Shown here: one piece after another, positions 41,455 to 51,246 of the stretch
Numbering within the stretch: position 1 is the stretch's first letter
How the letters are laid out: the number at the start of each line of letters is the position of its first letter
Assembly (NCBI GenBank): GCA_028868535.1
Contig: JAGWUH010000005.1
Location: forward strand, 1 to 64,000
Reading direction: 5' to 3'
DNA: 64,000 nt
From: Sphingomonadales bacterium
Lineage (GTDB): Bacteria > Pseudomonadota > Alphaproteobacteria > Sphingomonadales > Sphingomonadaceae
The notes under the pieces: model-generated
The model's input: the letters and a program-made list of their open reading frames with translations, nothing else
Told to the model about the DNA's origin: nothing
Database searches by the model: none
Translations under genes and position numbers: made by a program

Positions 41455-42756
41455 ATGGACAAGACCGTGATGCACGCGCTGGCGAGCCGGCGGACCCTGC
41501 GGGTCCTCAGCGTGCTGTGGATTTCGCTGGTCGTCACCCTGGCGGCCGCGGCAGGGACGCTAGGGCTGGAAGTGTGGCACGACGCCGGCGGAACGCTGCT
41601 GCTGCGCGTCGCCTTCGCCAGCGTGCTGCTGTCGGTCGTGCTGCAGTGCCTGACGGCGGTCTATGGCGGGCTCGATTCCAACATGCGGGAACGGCTGGTG
41701 CTCGATGCGCGCGACGGCAAGGCGCAGACCGACGAGCTGTTCACGATGACCGACATGCTACAGAGCGCCGACACCTATGACGATGCCACCGCCGTTCTGA
41801 TGGCGACGTCGCAGCGGCTGCTGCCGGGCTGGGGCGTGGCGCTCTACATCTTCAACAACTCGCGCGACCGGCTCGACCTCGCCGGCTCGTGGGACATGCC
41901 GGGCAGCTACGTCCCGGCGGAATCGCTGGCGCCGGCGAACTGCTGGGCGCTGAAGCGGGGGCGGCGGCACGTCAACGATCCGGCGACGGCGACGCTGTGC
42001 TGTTCGCACCATGCCAGTCGCGCCGGCGCGCTGGAAATTCCGATGATGGCACGCGGCACCGTCTATGGCTTGCTGATGCTGGCGACCGAGCGCGCCGATT
42101 CCTACGATGCGCTGCTGGGCATCCGCCGCATCGGCCAGGCGCTGGCAGATTCGATGTCGCTGGCGCTCTCGAACATCGCCCTGCGCGAGAAGCTGCGCAC
42201 GCAATCGCTGCGCGACCCGCTGACCGGGCTGTACAACCGGCGCTACATGGAAGACGCGCTCGAGCGCTACATCAGCCTGGCCGAGCGGAACGGCACGGCC
42301 GTGTCGGTGGTGCTGCTCGATCTCGACAACTTCAAGTCGCTGAACGACGAGCACGGCCACGCCAAGGGCGATGCGGTGCTGCGCGATGTCGCCGGGCAGC
42401 TCGTCGGCGGGCTGCGGCCGTCGGACATCGTCTGCCGCTATGGCGGCGAGGAACTGCTGGTGATCATGCCCGATTGCACGCTGGACGACGCCGCCGCCAA
42501 GGCCGAGCAGTTGCGGATGCGCATCGAGGGGCTGGCCGAGGTCCACCAGGCGGCGATCTCCGCCAGCTTCGGCGTGGCCTCGCTGCCCGAGACGGCGGCA
42601 TCCTGCGCCGAACTGGTGCCGGTGGCCGACGCGGCGCTGTTCCGCGCCAAGCGCGACGGCAAGAACCGGGTGATGCCCGCCGACCGCCGCGCCGGGCGCG
42701 GTGACGAGCTGCGGCTGGCGGTGGCCGGGCGCAAGCCGCGCGCCGCCAACGCCTGA
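41455..42756 (+). CDS. Membrane-anchored GAF-GGDEF diguanylate cyclase
   Basis: The 433-residue protein has two predicted membrane helices (about residues 15-38 and 46-66), a GAF-like sensor (about 95-245, with C-C-S-H-H) and a GGDEF domain (about 260-415). The signature reads R-Y-G-G-E-E-L, with Leu in the non-catalytic fifth position; the G-G-E-E core for GTP and Mg is intact. The I-site for product inhibition is complete: R-P-S-D, 5 residues before. So it should make c-di-GMP and be feedback-inhibited. No EAL domain. It stands alone; control of motility or biofilm is inferred. Confidence 0.93.
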   Translation: MDKTVMHALASRRTLRVLSVLWISLVVTLAAAAGTLGLEVWHDAGGTLLLRVAFASVLLSVVLQCLTAVYGGLDSNMRERLVLDARDGKAQTDELFTMTDMLQSADTYDDATAVLMATSQRLLPGWGVALYIFNNSRDRLDLAGSWDMPGSYVPAESLAPANCWALKRGRRHVNDPATATLCCSHHASRAGALEIPMMARGTVYGLLMLATERADSYDALLGIRRIGQALADSMSLALSNIALREKLRTQSLRDPLTGLYNRRYMEDALERYISLAERNGTAVSVVLLDLDNFKSLNDEHGHAKGDAVLRDVAGQLVGGLRPSDIVCRYGGEELLVIMPDCTLDDAAAKAEQLRMRIEGLAEVHQAAISASFGVASLPETAASCAELVPVADAALFRAKRDGKNRVMPADRRAGRGDELRLAVAGRKPRAANA

Positions 42757-42886
42757 TCCCGCCGCTGCCGCTCGATTGCGGATTTCAAATGAGGCTGCGG
42801 CGATTGCAATAGCGATCCCCGTCGATCATGCTCTATGCTTGCCCTGCCGGCCCCCACGCGAACAGGCCGGCTAGGAGAAAGCACAG

Positions 42887-43348
42887 ATGAAGCAGCATCA
42901 CGGCATGATGGCGGCGCTGGCGATCGGCGCGCTGGCCTTCGGCGGCGCGGCACTGGCCGCTTCGGCCAGCACCACGATCCAGGCGCGACAGGCCAACTTC
43001 AAGCAGTTGGGCAAGGGCATGAAGGCGGTGATGACCGAGCTGAAGGCCGATGCACCCAACGTCGACGCCATCAAGGCCGGCGCGGCCCTGATCGACGGTG
43101 CCGCGCCGAAGGTCGCCGGGTTCTTTCCCAAGGGCACCGGCCCCGAGGCCGGCGTGAAGACCGAGGCGCTGCCGGTGATCTGGCAGAAGGGCCCGGAGTT
43201 CAAGGCTGCCGCGGAGAAGCTGGTGAACGCGTCGAAGGGGCTGAACGCCGCCGCCGCGACCGGCGACGTCGCCCGAATCAAGGCCGCTGCAGGCGCGCTG
43301 GGCGGGGCTTGCAAGGGCTGCCACGACACCTTCAAGGCCAAGGACTGA
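42887..43348 (+). CDS. Cytochrome c', class II c-type cytochrome
   Basis: The 153-residue periplasmic protein has a signal peptide (cleavage A-L-A-A/S) and a four-helix bundle with the heme attachment site C-K-G-C-H near the C-terminus, typical of cytochrome c'/c556. Such proteins bind NO or pass electrons. Family hallmarks are R-Q-A-N-F-K-Q-L-G-K-G-M-K at the front and the V-I-W-Q-K middle. ATG 42887 follows GGAG (about 10 bases). No partner oxidoreductase is adjacent; a b561-like cytochrome b is 12 kb downstream. Confidence 0.93.
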   Translation: MKQHHGMMAALAIGALAFGGAALAASASTTIQARQANFKQLGKGMKAVMTELKADAPNVDAIKAGAALIDGAAPKVAGFFPKGTGPEAGVKTEALPVIWQKGPEFKAAAEKLVNASKGLNAAAATGDVARIKAAAGALGGACKGCHDTFKAKD

Positions 43349-43490
43349 CGGCGGGGTTTCCGGTGGCGGGGGCTCGGCCGATCTCCCGCCCCGCCCCTTC
43401 CCCGAGCCCCCGCGCCGGACCGGCGGCGGCGTGACTTTCGCGCAACGGTCCGCCCGGCAATAGCACCGCGTCCTTCTTCGCCGGTTTCCA

Positions 43491-43517
43491 TTGCGTTAAC
43501 CATGAAATAGCTAGTAT
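43491..43517 (+). promoter_or_regulatory. Candidate promoter for the emrA-emrB-outer membrane operon
   Basis: TTGCGT (43491-43496) and TAGTAT (43512-43517) are separated by 15 bases, a little short, in an AT-rich patch 90 bases before the emrA start. It is the best match in the 255-base gap. Confidence 0.35.
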
Positions 43518-43603
43518 CGCGGAGAGCGGGGCAGCCGAACCGGCGCGCCCGGCGAGAAGGGAAGCGCAGCGGTGGCGACAGGTGCGGTGGCGGGGGCAAG
43601 CGC

Positions 43604-44680
43604 ATGAGCCCGGTTTGGCGCAGGGTCGGCTGGTCGGCGCTGGGGCTGGCGGTGCTGGCGGCGGCGATCGGCGGCTGGTGGTATTGGCAGGACGGGCGCT
43701 TTCGCCAGGAGACCAATGACGCGACGCTGCAGGCCGACCAGGTCGCGGTTTCGGCAAAGCTGGCCGGCAACGTCACCGCCGTCGCGGTGGACGACAACCA
43801 GCCGGTCACCGGCGGGCAATTGCTCGTCACCATCGACCCGGGCGACGTGCGCATCCGGCTGTCCGCGGCCGAAGCCGGAATTGCGACCGCCCGCGCCGGG
43901 GCCGAAGCTGTCGCCGCCACCCTGTCCGAGGCGAAGGCCAGCGTGCTGGCGGCCGAGGCGGAGCGTGCGGCGGCGCAATCCGCGCTCGACCAGGCCACGC
44001 GCGAAGTCGCGCGTTATCGCCCGCTGGTCAGGAAAGGTGCCGAGGCCGCGCAGAAGCTGGCCCGGCTGACCACCGAACAGGACCAGGCCGAAGCCAACCT
44101 GAAGGCGCGCCAGGCCGCGCTGAACGCCAGCAAGGAACGGGTCGAGAGCCTGGGGGCGCAGGCGGCGGAGGCCGCCGCGCGGGTGCGTTCGGCGGAAATC
44201 CAGCAGCAGTCGGCGGCGCGTGACCTGGCCGATACCCGCGTCGCCGCGCCGGTGGCCGGCCGCGTCGCCAGCCGTGCCGTGCGCGTCGGCCAGTACGTCC
44301 AGCCGGGAACGCGGCTGCTCACCATCGTCCCGTCGACCGACCTCTACGTGATCGCGAATTTCAAGGAGACGCAAGTCGGGCTGATGCGGCCGGGCCAGCC
44401 GGCGGTGGTGCGCGTCGACGCGCTGCCGGGCGTCACCTTCAGCGGCCGGGTGGCGAGCGTGACGCCGGGAACCGGGGCGCAGTTCTCGCTGATCCCCCCG
44501 CAGAACGCGACCGGCAACTTCACCAAGATCGTCCAGCGGGTGCCGGTGAAGATCGCGCTGTCCGCCGGGCCGGCCGCGCGCAAGGTGCTGTCGCCGGGCA
44601 TGTCGGTGACGGTCGAGGTCGACACGCGCGCCGCCAAGGCGGAACTCGACGCGATCCGCGCGGAGCAGAACCAGCAGTGA
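43604..44680 (+). CDS. emrA: HlyD/EmrA-family membrane fusion protein
   Basis: The 358-residue periplasmic adaptor has one N-terminal membrane helix (about residues 7-26), a lipoyl-like fold (V-A-V-S-A-K-L-A-G-N-V-T-A-V-A-V-D-D-N-Q-type), long coiled coils (residues 85-215) and the second lipoyl half A-P-V-A-G-R-V. It links the inner membrane MFS pump to the outer membrane channel. The GTG of emrB overlaps its stop (GTGA), and the outer-membrane gene overlaps emrB in turn, so all three are made together. ATG 43604 has a weak ribosome site. Confidence 0.93.
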   Translation: MSPVWRRVGWSALGLAVLAAAIGGWWYWQDGRFRQETNDATLQADQVAVSAKLAGNVTAVAVDDNQPVTGGQLLVTIDPGDVRIRLSAAEAGIATARAGAEAVAATLSEAKASVLAAEAERAAAQSALDQATREVARYRPLVRKGAEAAQKLARLTTEQDQAEANLKARQAALNASKERVESLGAQAAEAAARVRSAEIQQQSAARDLADTRVAAPVAGRVASRAVRVGQYVQPGTRLLTIVPSTDLYVIANFKETQVGLMRPGQPAVVRVDALPGVTFSGRVASVTPGTGAQFSLIPPQNATGNFTKIVQRVPVKIALSAGPAARKVLSPGMSVTVEVDTRAAKAELDAIRAEQNQQ

Positions 44681-46233
44681 CCGCGGCTGCCCCGCCGCCC
44701 GAGAAGGCGTCGCTCGGCGACTGGCTGGCGGTGGCGGCAGGCACGCTCGGCTGCCTGATGGCGTTGATGGACGTGTCGATCGTCAACGCCTCGCTGCCGG
44801 TCATCCAAGGCGAAATCGGCGCGACGCCCAGCGAAGGCACCTGGGTCGGCACCGCCTACCTCGTCGCCGAGATCGTGGTCATCCCGTTGACCGCCTGGCT
44901 GGAGCGGCTGCTCGGCCTGCGCCGCCTGCTGGTGGGCGGCGCGCTGCTGTTCACGCTGTTTTCGGTGCTGTGCGGCCTCGCCACCAGCCTGACGATGATC
45001 ATCCTCGGGCGCATCGGCCAGGGATTGTGCGGCGCCGTGCTGATTCCCACCGCGATGACGCTGGTGGCAAAGCGGCTGCCGCCGGCGCAGCAGCCGGGCG
45101 GACTGGCGATGGTGGCGGCCTCGGCGTTGATGGGGCCGGCGATCGGGCCGGTCTTCGGCGGCTGGCTGACCGAGAACCTGTCCTGGCACTTCGCCTTCTT
45201 CGTCAACGTGCCGATCTGCGCGGCCCAGGTGGCGATGCTGGTGTTCGCGATGAAGCCCACCTCCGGCGATCTCGGGGAGCTGGCGGGGGCCGACTGGTTC
45301 GGCATCGCCGGCATGATCCTCGGCCTTGGCGGGGCAACGACGCTGCTCGAGGAAGGGCATCGCGAACAGTGGTTCGAATCGGCGCTGATCTGGAAGCTGG
45401 CGGCGGTGACGGTGATCGGCTTCGCGCTGATCGCGATCGGCCAGCTCGGCGCGCGGCGGCCGGTGCTGCGGCTGGCACTGTTGCGCAATCCACGCGTGTC
45501 CAGCCCGATCACGATGATGGTCGCGGTGGGCTTGCTGCTCTACAGCGGCCTTTACGTGATCCCCCAGTTCCTGGCCGCGATAGCCGGCTACAACGCGCTG
45601 CAGGCCGGGCAGATCACGTTCATCGGCGGCTTCGTGGCGATCCCTTCGGCCGGGCTGTTCCCGCTGCTGGTGCACCGGGTCGATACGCGGCTGCTGGTGG
45701 CCTTCGGCATCGTCAGCAGCTTTGCCGGGTGCATGCTCGCCAGTCGCCTGACGGTGCTGTCCGCCGGCGAGGCCTTCGTGCTGCCGCAAGTGCTTTACGG
45801 CATCGGCACGACCTATTGCGCGCTGCCTCTGCAGCAGGTCGTGCTGGCCGCGGTGACCAGCGAGGACACGCCCGATGCCAACGGGCTGATCGCGGTCGCG
45901 CGCAATCTCGGCGGCTCGGTCGGCCTGGCCGCCCTGGCCAGTTTCCAGGACCAGCGGTTCGACGTTCATTCCTGGCAGATCCACGCCGGGATTTCGGCGA
46001 ACGAGCCCGGGGTCCAGGAAGCGCTGATGCAATCGGCGCGTAATTTCGGCGGGGGTGCCGAAGGCTTGATGGCCGCCTATCGCGCCTTCGACGGACAAGT
46101 GGCGATGCAGGCGCTGGTGATGACGTTCAATGACATGTTTCTCGCGCTGGCGATGGTCGCGGTGGTGGTGCTGCCGCTGGTGCTGATGATCCGCCCGCTG
46201 CGGCCGGGCACGCCGATGGCGGCGGTGCACTGA
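44677..46233 (+). CDS. emrB: DHA2-family MFS multidrug exporter (EmrB-type)
   Basis: The 518-residue pump has 14 predicted membrane helices, as expected for DHA2. Motif A/C features are visible: L-D-V/M-D-V-S-I-V-N-A-S-L-P in helix 1, and W-L-E-R-L-L-G-L-R-R in loop 2-3. It exports hydrophobic toxic molecules with H+ entry. It starts at GTG 44677, overlapping the emrA stop. The substrate cannot be told; efflux of lipophilic substrates or catabolic intermediates is possible. A MarR-type repressor, as for E. coli emrRAB, is not beside it here. Confidence 0.93.
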   Translation: MTAAAPPPEKASLGDWLAVAAGTLGCLMALMDVSIVNASLPVIQGEIGATPSEGTWVGTAYLVAEIVVIPLTAWLERLLGLRRLLVGGALLFTLFSVLCGLATSLTMIILGRIGQGLCGAVLIPTAMTLVAKRLPPAQQPGGLAMVAASALMGPAIGPVFGGWLTENLSWHFAFFVNVPICAAQVAMLVFAMKPTSGDLGELAGADWFGIAGMILGLGGATTLLEEGHREQWFESALIWKLAAVTVIGFALIAIGQLGARRPVLRLALLRNPRVSSPITMMVAVGLLLYSGLYVIPQFLAAIAGYNALQAGQITFIGGFVAIPSAGLFPLLVHRVDTRLLVAFGIVSSFAGCMLASRLTVLSAGEAFVLPQVLYGIGTTYCALPLQQVVLAAVTSEDTPDANGLIAVARNLGGSVGLAALASFQDQRFDVHSWQIHAGISANEPGVQEALMQSARNFGGGAEGLMAAYRAFDGQVAMQALVMTFNDMFLALAMVAVVVLPLVLMIRPLRPGTPMAAVH

Positions 46234-47621
46234 TGCGCGCGCGCTTGCTGCTGGGTGCGATGCTGGCGCTGGGGGCCTGCGCGCGCGAGCCGGCGCGGAT
46301 CGCCGCGCCGACGGTGCCGCACGGTGCCGGCTTCGTCCGGATCGGCGATCTCGACCGGTCCGTCCCGATCGGTTCGTGGTGGGCCGCGCTGGGCGACGAG
46401 ACGCTGTCGGGGTTGATCGCGCAGGGAATGCGCCAGGCGCCGACGCTGGAGGCGGCGGCGGCGCGGCTGCGCCAGGCGCGTGCCGGCGTGGCGGCGGCGC
46501 AGGCGGGCCTCGCGCCCACGCTGGGCGCCGGGCTGCTCTATGCGCACGCGCGGGTGCCCGATGGCGCGCTCGGCGGCAGCAATGGCTCGCTAGACCTCTA
46601 CGACGCCGGTTTCGATGCGCAGTGGGAAATCGACCTGTGGGGCGGCAAGCGGCGCGAGCGCGATCGCGCGCGGGCCGAGGCACGGGCGGCGGAGGCGCGG
46701 CTGGCGGACGCGCGCGTGGCGCTCGCGGCTGAAATCACCCGCGCCTATGTCGCCTTGCGCGGTCAGGAAGCGCGCGCGGCGCTGGCGGCGCGGCGGGAGG
46801 CGATGGACGCGCAACTGCTCGACATGACGCAGGCCCAGCGCGAAGCCGGGACGGTGACGCAAGCCGCGGTCGAGTCGGCCGAGGCGCGGCTGGGGGCAAC
46901 GCGGGCCGAGCGGGCCCGGATCGCGGCCGAGGCGGCGGTGGCGCGCGACGCGCTGGCGGTCCTGACCGGCGCGGCGCCGGGGGCGCTCGACGGGCTGACG
47001 GCGGGACCGATCCCGCTGCCGCCCCGCACCGTCGCGGTCGGCGATCCGACCGCGCTGCTGGCGCGGCGGCCTGACGTGCGCGCGGCCGAGGCCCGCCTGA
47101 TGGCCGCGCACGCGGGGATCGGCGTCGCCGAGGCGCGGCGGCTGCCGCAGGTGAGCTTCATGGGCATGCTCGGGCTGGGCGGAACCGGCCCGGGCGACGT
47201 GTTCGACGCCGGCCGGCTATCGACGCTGGCGTTGCCGCGGCTGACCTGGAACCTGCTCGACTTCGGGCGCGGCGCCGCCGAAGTGCGCGGCGCCAGGGCC
47301 GGGCGCGATGCGGCGCTGGCCGACTATCGCGGCGCCGTGCTCGGCGCGCTGCAGGACGCGGAGGCGGCGCTGGCGCGCTATGGCGCGGCACGGGTGGAGG
47401 CAGGAAACGCCGCCGACGCGCTGCGCCACGCCCGCACCAGCGCCGATCTGGAGCGGATGCGCGCCGACGGCGGCACGATCGCCCCGGCACAGGCGCTGGA
47501 GGCCGATCGCGCCACGCTCGATGCCGAGGCCGCCGAAATCGCCCGGCGCGAGGCGCTGACCGCGGCTTATGTCACCGTGGGCAAGGCGCTCGGCCGGGGG
47601 TGGGACGTCAAGCCCGACTGA
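46233..47621 (+). CDS. NodT-family outer membrane efflux lipoprotein
   Basis: The 462-residue OMF channel begins with a lipobox (L-A-L-G-A-C, Cys about 15), followed by two repeats of helical barrel sequence typical of OprM/NodT (W-W-A-A-L-G-D, G-L-A-P-T-L-G-A). It forms the trimeric outer membrane tunnel for the EmrAB pump. Its ATG overlaps the emrB stop (TGATG at 46231). The 3' end overlaps the 3' end of the opposing PepSY gene by 14 bases (47608-47621), so there is no room for a normal terminator. Confidence 0.93.
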   Translation: MRARLLLGAMLALGACAREPARIAAPTVPHGAGFVRIGDLDRSVPIGSWWAALGDETLSGLIAQGMRQAPTLEAAAARLRQARAGVAAAQAGLAPTLGAGLLYAHARVPDGALGGSNGSLDLYDAGFDAQWEIDLWGGKRRERDRARAEARAAEARLADARVALAAEITRAYVALRGQEARAALAARREAMDAQLLDMTQAQREAGTVTQAAVESAEARLGATRAERARIAAEAAVARDALAVLTGAAPGALDGLTAGPIPLPPRTVAVGDPTALLARRPDVRAAEARLMAAHAGIGVAEARRLPQVSFMGMLGLGGTGPGDVFDAGRLSTLALPRLTWNLLDFGRGAAEVRGARAGRDAALADYRGAVLGALQDAEAALARYGAARVEAGNAADALRHARTSADLERMRADGGTIAPAQALEADRATLDAEAAEIARREALTAAYVTVGKALGRGWDVKPD

Positions 47622-49002
47622 GGCCGAGCCAGTTGCGAGCGGCGGGGATGTGGCGCAGCACGGCTGCTTCGAGCAGCATCACCACCAGCAGCGAGGCGGT
47701 GAACAGCGGCAACCAGACCATCAGCGCCAGCAGCGTCAGCCGGAAGCCCCAGCCCTTCGGCCAGGTGCCGGAGCCCGGCGGCGCACCCAACCCGCCAGCC
47801 GGCTTGCGGCGGCGCCAGAGCACGAAACCGGATACCGCCACCAGGACCAGCGCGGCGGCGGTGAACACCCCGATGAGCTGGTTGATCCAGCCGAACAGCT
47901 GCCCTTCGTGCCAGGCGACGCCATAGCCGATCACGCGGTCGATCCAGTGCCGATCCGCGAAGTCCTCGCGCGAGAGGCGGTGCGTGCCGCCGGCGTCATA
48001 GCGGATGGTGACGCGCAGCGGGCGGTTCTGGGCGTCCGACTTGATCACCCAGCCGCTCGCCGGCTTGCCGCTGCCGCCCTCGCCGGAAGGCATTCCCGGC
48101 GGCACGACTTCCGCCGGAAACGCCAGGTTCGCGCGCGCTGCCAGCGCGGCCATGACGTCGAGCGTGGCGGCATCCCGTGCCGGGAACGGCGTCGCCGGCA
48201 TCGCGTGGTCCATTCCCGCCATGCCTGCCGCCATCGCCGCGTGGTTGTGCTCGGCGTGGAGGTCGTCGCCGTCGGCAGGCTTGCCGCCGATCGTCCAGTC
48301 CTGCGGCCCCTGCATCAGGCCCAGCTCGCCGCGGGCAAGCTTGAACGCGCTGCCCCAGCTCTGTGCCCAGGGCAAACCCGTGAACAGCAGCACCAGCGCC
48401 AGCGCCGACACCCAGAAGCCGGTGACCGCGTGGAGATCGCGCCATAAGGGGCGGCCCCGCCTGCCCAGCCGCGGCCAGACCACCCCCGCCGGCCCGCCGC
48501 CGCGCGGCCACCACAGCGCCAGGCCCGACAGGATCAGCACGATCGTCCAGCTCGCCAGCAGCTCGACCAGGATCGAACCGCTGCGGTCGAACAGCAACTG
48601 GCCGTGCAGCCGGCGGTCCCACGCGATGACCCGCGTCTCCGGGTCGAGCGCGCCCAGCACCCTCCCCTGCGGCGAGACGAACACATCGCGCATCCGGTGC
48701 CCCGGCAACGCGAGGTGGACCATCGCCGCATCCCCCGCCCGCTCGGGAAGGCGATAGAATGCCAGCCTCGTCCCGGGATGGGCGGCCAGCGCCGCCGCCA
48801 CCTGTGCCGAAGGCGCCACCGCGCCGGCGGTCGGCAGGTTGTGGAACGCTCGCTCCTCCCACCGCTCCACCTGCGGCTTGAACAGGTAGAGCGCACCGGA
48901 GAGCGACAGCACGATCACGAACGGGATCACCAGCAGCCCGGCATAGAAATGCCAGCGCCACAGCGTGCGCCAGATCGCGGTTGGAGCAGAGGATTCAGCC
49001 AT
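47608..49002 (-). CDS. PepSY-associated transmembrane protein with His/Met-rich loop
   Basis: The 464-residue inner-membrane protein matches the PepSY_TM (iron-regulated membrane/PiuB-like) family. It has an N-terminal membrane span (W-R-W-H-F-Y-A-G-L-L), PepSY-like periplasmic segments and about three further spans, including the C-terminal L-L-A-L-M-V-W-L-P. Between them lies a His/Met/Asp-rich stretch: D-D-L-H-A-E-H-N-H-A-A-M, then G-M-A-G-M-D-H-A-M. This suggests a soft-metal site such as copper. Such proteins often act as ferric- or metal-chelate reductases behind a TonB receptor. It is last in the DUF2946/TonB/PepSY transcript; its start is 12 bases after the receptor. Confidence 0.88.
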   Translation of the reverse strand: MAESSAPTAIWRTLWRWHFYAGLLVIPFVIVLSLSGALYLFKPQVERWEERAFHNLPTAGAVAPSAQVAAALAAHPGTRLAFYRLPERAGDAAMVHLALPGHRMRDVFVSPQGRVLGALDPETRVIAWDRRLHGQLLFDRSGSILVELLASWTIVLILSGLALWWPRGGGPAGVVWPRLGRRGRPLWRDLHAVTGFWVSALALVLLFTGLPWAQSWGSAFKLARGELGLMQGPQDWTIGGKPADGDDLHAEHNHAAMAAGMAGMDHAMPATPFPARDAATLDVMAALAARANLAFPAEVVPPGMPSGEGGSGKPASGWVIKSDAQNRPLRVTIRYDAGGTHRLSREDFADRHWIDRVIGYGVAWHEGQLFGWINQLIGVFTAAALVLVAVSGFVLWRRRKPAGGLGAPPGSGTWPKGWGFRLTLLALMVWLPLFTASLLVVMLLEAAVLRHIPAARNWLGLSRA

Positions 49003-49014
49003 GGTCGCTCCCGA

Positions 49015-51177
49015 TCAGATATGCGCGCGGATGCCGAAGGTCGCCCAGAACGGCATGCCCCGCGCCGGGACGGTGCTGCCGCTGACGATGCTGCCGTTGG
49101 TGGCGGTGAGCCCGAGCCCCTGGTCCAGGAACCGGTTGTTGCCGACGTTCTGCAGCGACGTATAGAGCGTCAGGCCCGGCCGCACCTCCCACGCCGCGCC
49201 GAGGTCGACGATCGTCGCCCCGTCGTTGCGCTGGACGTGGCTGGTGCTGGCCCAATAGGCCGGGAAGCTCTTCACCGCGACGTTGAACTGCAGCGCATCG
49301 CTCGCCCGCCACGCCGCGCTCGCGGTCAGCGTCCATTCGGGCACCTGGCCGAGCTGCTGGCCGACAGGGTCGGGAATCACGCCGTTCGAGGCGGCCGCAT
49401 AGAGCGAGTGCGTCAGGTGCGCATCGGTATAGGTGAACCCGCCCTGCGCCGAGAGCCGCCCGCGCCGCCATGACCCCAGCACCTCGAAGCCGCGCAGCAC
49501 CGCATCCCCGGCATTCACGTACTGGTTGAGCCGGCCGCCGTTGATCCCGACGATGCCGGTACCGCAATAATTGTTCGCCGCCGCGCAGCCCGATTGCACG
49601 GTGGCGAAATCGATGAAGTTGCGCAGCGTGTTGGCATAGGCGCTGGCCTGCAGCGAGATCTCGCCCAGCGCCCCTTGCGCGTTGAAATCCAGCCCGATCT
49701 CCCCGCCGAGGTTGGTCTGCGGCTTCAGGTCCGGGTTGAACGTCGTGTAGCTGGTCCCGCCGATGAACGAGCGGACCATCTGGTTCATCCCGGGCGCGGC
49801 GAAGTTGGAATAGGCCGCACCGCGCAGCGACAGCCCACGGCCGAGCGCCAGTTTCATGCCGATACGCGGGTCGAAGCGGCTGATGGACTGGTCGGCGATG
49901 GCACTGGCAAGGACGGTGCCGCGATAGTTGCCCGACAGGCTGCCGTCGGCGGTCTGCCAGAAGTCCCCGCGCAGGCCGATCGTCACCTCGAGGGGGAAGG
50001 CCCCGGGTGCGAGCGTCGCCTGCGCGAAGACACCTTCAAAGTGATGCTTCGCCTTTGCCAGCAGGTTGCCGGTGGCGCCGGTGGTGGCGAACAGGTTCAG
50101 CGGATCGCTGGCCGAAAGGCTGCGCCCGTCGACGCCGAGCTTGATGTCCTTGAGCACGCCGAGGCTCGCCTGCCAGACCAGGCTGCCGCCCAGGCTGTGG
50201 TACGTGGCGTTCTCGGTCTGCGAGACATAGGGCACGCCAACCGCCGGATTGAAGATCGAGAAACCCGGCGTCTGGCTGACGTTGGTGGTGTTCATCAGCC
50301 CGCCGCCGACCCAGCCGGTGAGCGCGAGCCGGCCGCCACCGACGCGCTTCTCCCCGCCGAACGCGACGCGCCAGGTCTGCCAGCGGTTCTGGGTCAGCGT
50401 CCAGACCAGGTTGTTCTCCTGCAACCGGTGCCAGGACGCGGTGAGGAAGAGGCTGCTGTCGGCGCCCGTCGCGGCGCGGACGGAGCCCTGGATGTTGAGG
50501 TTGTTCGACGACGTCGCCGCCATCGCCGGGTTGCGATATGCTTCGGGCGTCTTGTTGTAGCCGGCCGAAGTCGTGTCCGAGACGGTCAGTCCCGCGACCA
50601 CGTCGCCCCCCAGCGCCAGGCCGGCGGTGGCAGTCCCCGAAAGCGTGCGGAAGCTGCCGACGCTGGCGTCGAAATCCATGTGCTCGGCCTCGGGCGCGCG
50701 GGTCAGGATGTTGACGATGCCGCCCATCGCCATGTTGCCCCACAGGCTGGTGGCGCCACCGCCGCGGATCACCTCGATCGAGCCGATCTGGCTCTTGGCA
50801 ACCTGGTTCCAGTCGACCACGCGGAAAAACGCGTCGTTGGCGGGAATGCCGTCGACCATGACCAGCGTGTTGACGTTGGTGGTGGTGCCGAAGCCGCGGA
50901 TCGAGAACGTGTCGCCGGTGGGGTGGAGCACGGCAGCCGGCTGGTTCAGCGTGAACACGCCGGGGATGCGGTTGACGAGCTGGTCGGTGGCGGTCGCCGG
51001 CGACATCTCGACTTCGCGCGCGGTGATGACGGTGGCGCTGACGTCCATGTCCTTGAGCGCGGTGCCCCGCGCGGCGGTGACGACGATGGTGCCGTCGGGC
51101 GCTTCCTCGGCGAAAGCGGGCGTGGCAAGGCAGGTGGTGGCGAACAGCGCGAGCAGCGCCGGACGGATGTTGATCAT
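49015..51177 (-). CDS. TonB-dependent outer-membrane receptor
   Basis: The 720-residue receptor has a signal peptide (cleavage A-F-A/E-E), a TonB box-like T-I-V-V-T-A (residues 30-35), a plug (V-N-R-I-P-G-V, R-G-F-G-T, M-V-D-G-I-P, I-E-V-I-R-G-G-G) and a 22-strand barrel. It brings a chelated metal or small molecule across the outer membrane with energy from TonB. The ligand is not shown by the sequence; context (DUF2946, PepSY with Met/His) suggests copper or iron. ATG 51177 is chosen because it begins the signal peptide (in-frame ATG 51204 also exists). Confidence 0.92.
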   Translation of the reverse strand: MINIRPALLALFATTCLATPAFAEEAPDGTIVVTAARGTALKDMDVSATVITAREVEMSPATATDQLVNRIPGVFTLNQPAAVLHPTGDTFSIRGFGTTTNVNTLVMVDGIPANDAFFRVVDWNQVAKSQIGSIEVIRGGGATSLWGNMAMGGIVNILTRAPEAEHMDFDASVGSFRTLSGTATAGLALGGDVVAGLTVSDTTSAGYNKTPEAYRNPAMAATSSNNLNIQGSVRAATGADSSLFLTASWHRLQENNLVWTLTQNRWQTWRVAFGGEKRVGGGRLALTGWVGGGLMNTTNVSQTPGFSIFNPAVGVPYVSQTENATYHSLGGSLVWQASLGVLKDIKLGVDGRSLSASDPLNLFATTGATGNLLAKAKHHFEGVFAQATLAPGAFPLEVTIGLRGDFWQTADGSLSGNYRGTVLASAIADQSISRFDPRIGMKLALGRGLSLRGAAYSNFAAPGMNQMVRSFIGGTSYTTFNPDLKPQTNLGGEIGLDFNAQGALGEISLQASAYANTLRNFIDFATVQSGCAAANNYCGTGIVGINGGRLNQYVNAGDAVLRGFEVLGSWRRGRLSAQGGFTYTDAHLTHSLYAAASNGVIPDPVGQQLGQVPEWTLTASAAWRASDALQFNVAVKSFPAYWASTSHVQRNDGATIVDLGAAWEVRPGLTLYTSLQNVGNNRFLDQGLGLTATNGSIVSGSTVPARGMPFWATFGIRAHI

Positions 51178-51246
51178 GATGTCGCTCTGAAGTTGGCGCG
51201 GCAACGCCGCACGCGGTCAATCGGCCCGGAATGGGCGGCTGGGGCT

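Noticed and set aside
42757-42886. Riboswitch or c-di-GMP aptamer after the cyclase gene
   Set aside because: No recognisable conserved core or pairing pattern in 130 bases.
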